64,000 nt of DNA from Distichodus sexfasciatus. Taxonomy: Eukaryota; Chordata; Actinopteri; Characiformes; Distichodontidae. The stretch is taken from NCBI GenBank assembly GCA_032718565.1, contig JAVGVS010000018.1, forward strand, positions 308,501 to 372,500, given 5' to 3'. Shown here in pieces: positions 9,392 through 19,590 of this stretch. The position numbers and the translations under genes were made by a program. The first letter of the stretch is position 1. Every line of letters starts with the position of its first letter. Below the pieces are notes generated by a model. The model was not told the DNA's origin and did no database searches. It saw only the letters and a list, made by a program, of their open reading frames with translations.

Positions 9392-12300
9392 GGTGCGCTG
9401 ATGTTTTCATCTCTTCTCCTTGCCGTCCATGGATTCTACACGTCCAGTGATGTAGTGGAGCTCAACCCATCCAACTTCAATAAACAGGTGCTGCAAAGTG
9501 ACAGCTTGTGGCTTATTGAGTTTTATGCACCCTGGTGAGTTTTTGCAGCTACCGTTTTCATTTACATGTGCAGCATTTCATGGACGTTCTTATCCAGAGT
9601 TACATTTATTTCCATTACATGAACAGTTTCTCTGGTACATCCTTTATTGACATTGCTCTTTACTATGAGTGGAGTGTGTGACTATAAGGAGGGGCAGGTG
9701 GAAAAGGGCCAAGCCTTGGTTCATTTTTAGGATACAGTGTGCAGCAGTTGAGTATGAAAGCAGACCTCTTTTCTTTCCGTAGGTGTGGTCACTGCCAAAG
9801 ACTTACACCTGACTGGAAAAAAGCTGCAACTGCTTTGAAGGTAATTTGCAGAACTGATGCTCTCTTATGTTAAGCATTAAAGTAGGGCTGCACAATACTG
9901 GGGATAACAGAATGTATGGTTTGTTTGTAGGGTGTCGTCAAAGTTGGGGCTGTAGATGCTGACCAGCACAAGTCCCTTGCCAGCCAGTATGGCATCAGTG
10001 GCTTTCCTACCATAAAAATATTTGGAGCTACTAAACATAAACCAGAGGAATACCAAGGTACCAAGCTGGTTGTTCTACATTCCTGTCTTCAGTGCAAATG
10101 TGTGTGGTGTAAGATTCCGTATTTTTGTTCATACTTCCTCTTTTTGCTCTCTGATCAGGTGGTCGTACGAGTCAGGCCATAGTGGAGGGGGCAATGACAG
10201 CTGTGCGCTCGATGGTGAAGGACCGCCTAAGTGGACGTACTGGGGGTTCTGGTCAGAGTAAACAGGCATGACAGCTTTATTTTTACCTCTGTTATTAGGA
10301 CTACAAATTAGCCTGCAAATTTATACACAAAATTAATTAACTGGATATATAATGGAGAGTTAAAATATGATCTTACATAAAAAATGTGTAACCACCACAT
10401 ATGTAATCACCACACATATTCTTGTGTAACCATCATATATTGTTTACATTGTGTGGTCAGTGTAGGTACCATGTTGGTGTTTTAAAGTGTACATTGTGAG
10501 TGTCTTTAATATTTGGGGGAGGAAACTAATGATTTGTAATGTCATCTTTTCCTGAAGCATTTTGTTGTGTTTTTGGGCTTAGAGTGGTGGTGGTGGTAGT
10601 GGAGCAGGCAATAAGAAGGACGTTGTGGAGCTGACCGATGACAACTTTGATGGATTGGTTCTAAGTGGCAATGAAGTGTGGATGGTGGAGTTCTTTGCTC
10701 CTTGGTGTGGCCACTGCAAGAAGTAGGTTTGACACCTTAGTTCTAAGCTAAGTATATTATCTTTTCACCCACTTTTATCAACCAGCAGGATGGTCAGCAG
10801 TGGGTAACAAACCTCTATTCTCTTAGGCTCGAGCCAGAGTGGACTGCAGCAGCTACAGAAGTCAAAGAACAGACCAAGGGCAAAGTGAAACTGGGTGCTG
10901 TGGATGCTACTGTGCACCAAGGCCTGGCTAGCCGCTATAATGTAAGAAGGCAAATGTGGAAAAGAATTCCTAAAACAGACTTACACAAACAGTCAGTGAT
11001 AAAAACAGAAAAATAAGAGTTAAGAGAAATGAGAATTGGCACATTTCGCTTCAGAGGATGCTACATTTCTCACTGTCCATTCAGGTTCGTGGCTTTCCCA
11101 CCATTAAGATCTTCAGTAAAGGTGAGGAACCTGAGGACTATGAAGGAGGAAGGACTCGGTCAGATATCGTGGCCAGAGCCATGGACCTTTTCTCTGAAAA
11201 CGCTCCTCCACCTGAGGTGCATGAGGTGGGTCTGAGTTGCTCCTGTGGTTTATTTCTCTCAAAATCAGTGTAGTCAATAAAGTGCACACTGCAGTGAAAT
11301 AAGTGCTCTTACTCCTCCAGATCCTTAATGAGGATATTTTCAAACGGACCTGTGACGGAAATCAGCTTTGTATCATAGCTGTGCTGCCGCACATTCTCGA
11401 CACAGGTACAGACCCCTACACCAGCCAGTTTGTGTTTTGATGTACAAAACTATGTCCAAAACTCTTTTTCTTTTCCTATCTTAGGTGCCTCAGGTAGAAA
11501 TGACTATTTGGATGTAATGAGGAAGATGGCTGAGAAATATAAGAAGAAGATGTGGGGGTTAGTGCCTGTATCTGTTGCTTTTTGTATATCATATGGTTGG
11601 AGAATTTATACAAATTTAAATACAGTTGATAGTCTTTCCAATGACTCTTAACATGCAGTTTACACTGTTTTCACTTTCTCTGTCCACTGTTTCTGTCTTT
11701 TTCCAGTTGGCTGTGGGCTGAGGCTGGTGCTCAGATGGCGCTGGAGTCGGCTCTGGGCATCGGGGGCTTCGGCTACCCAGCAATGGCTGCCATCAATGCA
11801 CGCAAAATGAAGTTTGCTCTGCTGAAGGGCTCCTTTAGTGAGACAGGCATCCATGAATTCCTCAGGTTCATCACTTGTTCTCTTTTATACATGATGCTCA
11901 AAATGAGTCAAGCTGCCGTGTTTTACAATGTTTGTAATGGGACGTTTTGTCGCATGCTGCAGAGAACTGTCTGTTGGTCGTGGTTCGACAGCGCCAGTTG
12001 GAGGAGGGAAACTGCCAAACATCCAGACTACTGTAGCCTGGGATGGCAAGGATGGCCAGGCAAGCACTTTTTAGATATAGAAAAACACAGTTTAGATTTA
12101 TGCTGTTATTTGATTTAACATTTCCAGAGGGTGTGGCTGTATGGAGTGTATTACTCTAAAGACACATTTTGACATAATTGCCTTAAATCTGCAATGAAAA
12201 GTATAGGGAGATGTTTTATTAAAAAGTTTTAACATACTAATATTATCTAATGATAATGACTTGACAGAGCTAACAGTCAGGTTTGGGCACTTCTTGTCCA

Positions 12301-12525
12301 TAACATTAAAAGACAACTGGACATATATGAATACTGCATGTGTGCATTTCTCACGTATTACATAACGGCTTTATAGATATGTCCACTGTGTCCACAGTAA
12401 TATTTTACTTCACGATTACCACCTTAATTCTTAAATCTAAATTATTTTTTTCACAGCTGCCAGTTGAGGAGGACCTTGATCTCAGTGATGTGGACTTGGA
12501 CGATCTAGGAAAAGATGAGCTGTGA
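9210..12525 (+). CDS. pdia6: Protein disulfide isomerase A6 (P5), 13 coding exons
   Basis: Exons: 9210-9225, 9393-9534, 9783-9840, 9931-10057, 10159-10265, 10583-10722, 10827-10941, 11085-11225, 11321-11405, 11485-11557, 11707-11865, 11963-12059, 12457-12525. All phases agree and give 442 residues (human 440). The protein is an ER-lumen thiol oxidoreductase that forms and reshuffles disulfides. Residues 1 to about 20 are a hydrophobic signal peptide. Two thioredoxin domains carry CGHC active sites (Cys54/57 and Cys192/195), separated by a Gly/Ser-rich linker; a third, non-catalytic thioredoxin-like domain follows, then an acidic tail and the KDEL retrieval signal. The introns after exons 5 and 12 begin with GC rather than GT; reading through either would add a premature stop or break the match to the family. 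Intron 1 is only 167 nt and ends in a CT repeat. Confidence 0.96.
9345..9390 (+). repeat. (CT)23 tract forming the splice acceptor of pdia6 intron 1
   Basis: An uninterrupted 46-nt CT dinucleotide run ends directly at the AG of exon 2, so the microsatellite serves as the polypyrimidine tract. Confidence 0.9.
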
Positions 12526-12904
12526 GCAACATCTAGTTACTCTGTGACTCTTCCTTATTAGAGCTGTTATTGTTTGTTTTGAACCAGATCTCCTCTCCCA
12601 TGGAAGAGGAGAAACATTTTTATAAAACAATGTAAGGTAACTACATGTCACTAATATCTAAGAGTAGTCCTGTTAAAATCACTCCTAAGTCTGCTATGAT
12701 CTTACAACTTTCCTGGGGTTCCTGTAAGATATTGAGTACAACCTGATATTCTGCTATTTATTGGATATGACAAGACACAATGAGCTGATTATCAAATGGG
12801 AGGTGGAATCTTTCCTGTTTTTGTGCTGCTCCACAAAAAGACAAACTAGAGAACTGTATTTTATTTTCAAGATTGTATATGTTCAAATATAGATCCTAAA
12901 ATTA

Positions 12905-12910
12905 AATAAA
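12905..12910 (+). terminator. Polyadenylation signal AATAAA of pdia6
   Basis: AATAAA about 380 nt after the stop codon. Another lies near 13067, so either may be used. Confidence 0.5.
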
Positions 12911-13250
12911 TGGCTTTTGACAGTGTTTTTTTATACATATACATATACATAGAACCACAAGGCTTTCTATATCTTCATGTTTAATATCACTAGAGTGCAC
13001 TATATACATTTCTCACAGATCACTGAAGATAAAGCTACATTACTTATTCAGACAGGACAAAAACAATAAAAATCATGACATTTACATTTAAAAGATTGTG
13101 TCTGACAAGGCTTATTCCATACTTTCATTACATTGCTAGTTTAGTTGCATTGTTTTATAGCTTTGGTGGAATAACAATAATTGCGTATTGGGTTTCATTT
13201 TAGATTTAAGTTTTGTGTTCAATCTATATACATTTGTCTGGTAGCTTCTG

Positions 13251-15477
13251 CTAGTTCAAGTTAATGTGAATGGGGTAACAGATGTAGGGGAAATACTCCT
13301 GCTGTCCAGCGTTAATGTCTGGAATTTCAAGCCCCTCCTAGAAACATGAAAACACCTTTAAATTCCTTAAATTCACATAGTACAGCTGTGTTTTTCCTCA
13401 TTAAAACATATATACATACACTAGATGTATGGTTTAATACTATAACCAGTGTGATTTTTACATTCATTTATTTCTTGAATCTGCGAATAAATTCATGCAT
13501 GAAATAATTAAAAATGGTGAAATTCTTACGTCAGTTTTGCTGGCAGCGACTGCAGGTTCGAGGTGTATGAATAAGGAGTTGAGCTCTTCTCTTAGTCGCT
13601 TCCCCTGTTTCCTCTCTGGCTGCAGCAGCAAGGCCTGGAAACTCACTGGCAGGCCGTACCTGAGCACAACACAGCAATCACATAATACACATCCCTTTAT
13701 CTTGTAATGTAGTAAAAGACTGATGGTCAAATCACATTGTAAGACTTAAGTATTACCTGAGAACGGATTCTGCAAACACTCTGAGAGCTTTGAGGTGGAT
13801 CCAGGCCACAAACAGTTCCTTGAGATTTACCTTCAGCCAGCGCACAAACGTTCCCTGGTGCAACCAAAACAGTTACTATTAGAAAAAGCATTATAGACAG
13901 ATGCCGTATTCAATGGTTTTCATTAAGTTTGATTACATTTCTACTAATTTCTTGGTTGGGATGATAATGTATGTTTACTTATGCCAGGTTCTGGGAACTC
14001 TACCCAAAAACACTATTTATCTCATTGAATGCTAATCAGCCTTACGTGAAGGCAGACTTTAATGAAGGCAAATATGCCATCTAGCATAATTAAAAGTGTG
14101 TCTTGTGTATATGACAGTATCTATTGAGCTCCAACCTGAACCAAAGTGCACAAATTTGTGAGTGTTACTCACATACTGCTCTTTCTTGTTCATGCTAAGA
14201 CGGATTATCTCTTGCTTTTGCTGGTCAGCCTCCTCCAAGCAAAACTCTCGTACTGTGAATCTAAAAATATACATATTTTATTAAAAATGCATTTTTTAGT
14301 TTTATGAGGAAGTTCTCCAGGAGAGTGTGTGATATGATGCAGTCGCTCACTTGTGCTCACTGGCATTGGCTATGAATTCACTGACAGCATTCTTAAACAG
14401 AGACACTGCAAAAATTCCAGCGTCCTCCTCCTCCAGCAGCTTTCTGTGAAGATACAAAATAGTTATGAAAAACACAGCATTAACATTTTTTCAGCAACAG
14501 AAATTAAATTTCCTAATGCAGTTCATGGGCCATACTTTTTGTGTATCATGTACTGAAACACATCACCAGAATGCTGTACAATGTGAGTATCAGGTGATGA
14601 TCAGAGGTGGAAGTGGGCCAACTTACAACCAGTGAGATGGAAACCAGCATTCAGACTGCGGTGAGACTCTTTCTTTCCATCAGTAACTTTACACTACAAC
14701 CTTAACCTGTGTCCCCTAGCTAGTTTATGGAGGTGTGCCTTATCCTTAGCCTGGTTATCATCAACCGCTGTGTTGCAGTTGGTAGTGTAACAGTTGTGCA
14801 TTTGCCCTGTGATCAGAAGGTCGCTGGGAAAGTTACCACTGAGGTACTCTTGAGCAAGGTACCATCCCCAAGCACTGCTCCCCGGGCACTGCCCATGTTA
14901 GCTGCCCACTGCTCCTTCACGGATGGGTCAAATGCAGAGGTCACATTTCATTGTGTGTGCTGTGCTGTGGTGAGTTCACAATGTAATCACTTGCTTTCAC
15001 TTTCACACAAGCATCAGGTACAAACCTGCTAGAACGAGGAACCACAAACTTTGCCAAAGATTCATAGGTGTTCTCCCACTCCCTTTGCCTAGCCCTGTGA
15101 TGACATAGCACACAGACTAATTAAAAATATTGGAATTAAATAGAGCATACAAAACTCTCTTTAAAGATCAATCACAATTACAGCTGGCTTGAAGCTGGAT
15201 AAATAGATTTACTGAGCTTGTTCACCAAAACAGATCAAAAAGCTGTAAAATGCTTCTCAAGTACATAGGTAATAGACTTGATCTTTACTGACCCAAGTGA
15301 GTGAGCAGCTTTTTTGTCTTTAGAAGAAAAACATTAAGAAAACATTATAACCCAGACAGACCTGGGCACCACTACCAGTACTGTGGTGAGATACTCAGAA
15401 TCAAGAACCAGATCTTCTTTCTTCACAATGTGAGTCAAAGCCCGTGTCTGCAGGTTTCCCCTGGTGGGAGCAATAGC

Positions 15478-15508
<31 letters not shown>

Positions 15509-17962
15509 ATTATTATTATTATTATTAGTTATTATTATTATTGTTGTTGTTGTTGTTGTTTTCTCCATCTGTGTGAGAATAAAAGAACTTTGCTGGCTGG
15601 TTATTGCATCATTTCATTTTGATGGAATTTACTCTGCTTTCTTTGCAGACAGCTTTGCAGACTGGTCTTCACATTGCTGAACGCAGTACAACGAGACTTC
15701 AGTTCTAACTCAATCTGAGATGCTTGATGGAGCAGATATGATACAGTGACCAAAAAAAAAAGGAATGGACATATTTCCACAGTTGAGGAGCAGACTAACT
15801 CCTTAGCAAATATTAGTGATGTATACCTTTGCTGATAATCTCTGTGAGTGTTTTTGAGAGGCAGGCTGTAGGGTACTTGGCTTGGTCCCATGGTGAATCT
15901 TGTCACATATGAAGCCAGATCCACTTAATAAAAAAATAAAAAAACACACTTACATAATAGAAAATACACTTTGATGTAATGTCAGCTGTAATAACTTAAC
16001 ATTTATGTTCATGCATTCACAATATAAGAGGGAAATTTGCACTATAGAAAGGACTTTATATTTTCTAGTTAATTAGAGCACACACCACACACTCCAAACA
16101 CATGCTAGTGTACCCCTGCACGCCTGGAAATACATTTTCAATGGTGACTAGACTCAGGACTTCAGAGGAGGCCTTGCACTCTGGGAAGAGTATGAACAAA
16201 GCTATTTGTTTGTGGGTGTATGTATAGCATAGCTATATCACAGAAGGCACAGTTATGGTTTGTAGTATGTAGGTGTAAATAGAATTAAAAGGGATTAGTT
16301 ATTAACTAATAGAACTAATAATATTGTAATATCATGATGCAGTTTGTCGCGTCTCAGTGTATATTCTTTTTCAAAATTGATTAATATACAACATTTGCTT
16401 TAATATAAACCAAGTGTTTTATATAATGTCATATGTATTATATAATGTCAAAATGGCCCTATATTTATTGTAGGCACAAAAATATATTAAATATTTTGTA
16501 ATACATAAACTCATATATTTAAGTTGCATGATATGCATATTCTGTAACATACTTCCTTTTGTAGGAATATTCTCTAGTTTTTCACAAGACTGTTCCATGG
16601 TCTCTGGCTCATACACTGGGAGGTCTTCGTTATTAGGGCTATATTTTTTGAGAGACAGAGAGAGAGGGACACTGCATATGAACATTTAAAGAGAACAGAG
16701 ACAGTGAAAATATGTTACATATTTGAACCAGGTAACTTTGCTCTGTTGTTATTTGGTTGCAAGGATGTAATGTAGCTTTCTAAAGATTGCTATCAGTGAT
16801 ATATGTAGTATCTACAAACTGATAAGTAAGTGAAAAGGAAGTAAATTTTTTATGCTGATAGTCAGTGGTGATGTATATGTTCTGTATGTAGCCTTTACAT
16901 TGACTGTGGTTTTGAAACAGAGGAAAGAGAGGGCAATGCAGAGCATACAGTTTCCATACACAAACACGTATGGAACAGTGTGAGGTAGCACCTGAAATGA
17001 GAGCTCATGGATTGAATGTCTCATAATTTTAGAGCCACTGCTTGTGATAAAGTTCTGGACATTTTATCAGGATAACAAAAGTGTTTCTTGAAGGACAAAA
17101 CACAGAGATGCTGTACTACTAATGGCTCATCAAGATCTAAAGCCAGATGTGTGTAAATCAGATCAAATGAATCCTGTGCCTATTACTACTTAATACTATG
17201 CACAACCGTGTATCTAAAAACCCCACGGTCTTATTCACATGCAAGCAGATACAAGCTTGGTTCTTAAAAGTGATAGCATTCTGAACATTTAATTTGTTGT
17301 AAAGAACTGACTTACCCTTCTATGTAGGAGTCTAGTTTGGAGAGGTCATCAGAAACACCCAGTAAGACATCAAGAGTGCCTACTGGCAAGATATGTGAGA
17401 GACAGAAATTAAAATGACCTCTTGTGGGATTAATTTTAGGATGACCTATGGTCATTATTCAGTTACATGTAAGTGTATCAGGCAAGATTCTGTTAAAAAA
17501 TTCAAGGAAGGATCCTTTGTTGTTTTATCATCAATGCCTATATGTCCTTATTCACGAACATTTCCAATTTAAATAAATATTTCAACTTGCAGCACAATAA
17601 TAATTTCTGTCTTGTATCTACGAATAACTCTTGTGCCAAAAAGCCTCAGTGAGTGGAAGAAACTGATTTGCGGAAATAGAAACACATTAGAATATCTTAA
17701 AATACCAGATGCACTGATTAAAAAAAAAAAGCTTAAATGCAATCGCAATCTTTCTCAGTAAAAGTCTTTCAAAAGACTTGAAAATTTTAAAATTCTCCTT
17801 GAAATATTACAGTTTTCTATTCACTTTTACTCTTTAATTCTGGGATGTTGAATTTGTGCTTGTTGCCAGCTTGAAGTTTTGATTACAGTGTGTTTGAGCA
17901 TTTCCACACAGATTCTGAACTCACTTGTCCAGAGGAACTGAGATCAATCCAGAATTCTGCAT
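13251..17962 (-). CDS. atp6v1c2: V-ATPase subunit C2 (atp6v1c2), apparently frame-broken
   Basis: Subunit C clamps the V1 stator of the proton-pumping V-ATPase. Exons on the minus strand, 5' to 3': 17962-17925, (exon 2 not found), 17382-17316, 16638-16553, 15923-15827, 15722-15633, 15460-15362, 15094-15026, 14443-14351, 14260-14173, 13854-13757, 13659-13530, 13337-13251. The C-terminal half is clean and well conserved (VRWLKVN, AWIH.KALRVF.ESVLRYGLPV.FQA.LLQP, QQEYFPY). The N-terminal half is damaged. In 15923-15827 the match shifts frame by one base between VTRF and WDQAKYP. The 15722-15633 donor leaves phase 1 where the next exon needs phase 2. In the first exon, two opposite shifts turn the expected EFW into QNSG before LISVPLDK. 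As read, no full-length protein is possible. It may be a decaying gene or a functional gene carrying sequencing indels. Position beside pdia6 and nol10 supports the C2 identity. Confidence 0.82.
14757..14995 (+). repeat. SINE-like repeat in an atp6v1c2 intron
   Basis: The body GGATGGGTCAAATGCAGAGG and preceding CTGCCCACTGCTCC match a very common fish SINE 3' region. It shares this module with the copy at 18945-19150. The head (GTTGGTAGTGTAACAGTTG) is tRNA-like but worn. It lies antisense to the host gene. Confidence 0.65.
15478..15560. repeat. (ATT)n then (TTG)n microsatellite
   Basis: Trinucleotide ATT repeats pass into TTG repeats. The tract begins 18 nt upstream of the acceptor of the exon at 15460-15362 on the minus strand, close enough to affect its branch-point region. 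Confidence 0.9.
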
Positions 17963-18667
17963 GAGTGCACTTCTTCTGTGTTAAAGTACTGTGATAAGAA
18001 GAAACAATTTAAACAATCCAAGTCCATGCACAATTTATGTTTTTTCACATGTTTTGAGATTGTATGTCACCTCTTTGCTGACTTCAGTGTCTCAGAGAAT
18101 TCCATCATTTAAAAAAATCTCTCATCTGGAATTGCATATTAATTCATTTTACACCTTTAAATATTTAATTTCTTATTTGAGATACATTAAGAAGTTTACT
18201 CTGAAAAAACATGGTTGAACCTTTAATAACTTGTGTTTAAAATTATGTTAACTGCTACAATTACCCTTAGTAAGTAAACTTAACTTACCTTACATAATCT
18301 GTGTTAACATTAGGTTAACTGTTAATGTTATAATTCCCATTATTAATTGTAAAGACGTACAAACATTTGCATAATACACAATTTATCAGATATGACAAGA
18401 AAATGAATCATTACAAACAAAAAACCATCCGATTAGATTTACTCTTAAAGTTATTTTTTCATAACATTGTTTTACAAATTATGACATTTGAGAAAGTAGC
18501 TAAAAGTTGACACTCATGCTGAGAACAACTTTGTCTCAAGTAGAGTAAATAATAAATACAAAATAGATCTTGTAGTCAGCAGTGTTGTGATGTTTGTAGG
18601 TTACATACCTTACGATGGAAGTTTCCATTCTGTTCTGTCTGTATTAAACACATAGAGGAAGTGATAT

Positions 18668-18669
<2 letters not shown>

Positions 18670-18735
<66 letters not shown>

Positions 18736-18764
18736 CCTCTCTCCTCCTCCTCCTCCTCCTCCCT
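18670..18764. repeat. (TC)n followed by (TCC)n tract between atp6v1c2 and nol10
   Basis: About 64 nt of TC dinucleotides, then C-rich and TCC units. It lies in the 1.6-kb gap between the two divergent genes. Purine/pyrimidine mirror symmetry of this kind can form triplex (H-)DNA. Confidence 0.92.
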
Positions 18765-18944
18765 CCAAGACCTGTGTCACACATGGACTGTCCACTTTTG
18801 ACAGTTTGGCCTATGTGAGCTGTTACAACATTTTAAAGGCGGGAGACTGGGCTCACCCAATAGTTTTAGGCACTACAAGCTGTGGTGTTGGATTCCCAAG
18901 GTATTTCATTATGGTTCTTGTTACTTCTTCAAAGCTGTTGGGTA

Positions 18945-19150
18945 GTCAGTAGCATAATGGTTAAGGAGTTGGCCCCATCATTGGAAGATTGCTGGTTCAA
19001 GTCCTTGGCCAGAATAGTCCCCAAGTTGTGCTCCCTGGACAATGACAAAAGCTGCCTTCATGGATAGGTCAAATACAGAGGTCACGTTTTGTTGTGGTGC
19101 ACAGTGTGCTGTGCTGTGCTGTGTTTACAATGACAAATAACCAGTCTCAA
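18945..19150 (+). repeat. tRNA-derived SINE upstream of nol10
   Basis: The head carries an A-box-like TAATGGTTAAGGAG and a good B box GGTTCAAGTCC. The body holds GGATAGGTCAAATACAGAGG, the same module as the copy at 14757-14995, and ends in GACAAATAACCAG. It is not a tRNA gene. Confidence 0.7.
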
Positions 19151-19590
19151 TTCAATACATTAGCTTTCATCAGAGCCAATTATTATGAACATTGTTAAAA
19201 TATTATTAGAATATTTTTATCAGTTGTTGCAACTGCTGTCAGGACTTGTTTGTACTTGATATATTTTTATTGCTCAGTCATCTCATATTTTATTCTTAGT
19301 ATGGTGGACATATTTATTAATCAATATTGTCAAATTTTCTATACAATTTGATCAGTAATTATAAGTTGTAGTTTTTGGAAGATGGTATTTAGAAAGCTTT
19401 TTCTAGGGCGCCTTAACGAACTTAGGAACTAATGTGTGTGAGCGGCGTGTTCCACCCGGACGCTAATCGGCAAACTCATCAGCGTTTGTTGTTATTACAA
19501 CGTGGGACTCGGGTTGCCGGAGGAAATAATCAGACTTTACATTTAAATTCTTCATATTATGTCTAATAAGTTCCTTTGGCTCCTTTAAAA

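Noticed and set aside
16419..16685. 88-codon minus-strand frame as a separate gene
   Set aside because: The middle of it (16638-16553) is better explained as a diverged atp6v1c2 exon with matching phases and splice sites; the rest is intron.
18960..19015. Possible tRNA gene from its A and B boxes
   Set aside because: No acceptor or anticodon stem pairing, and a SINE body follows directly.
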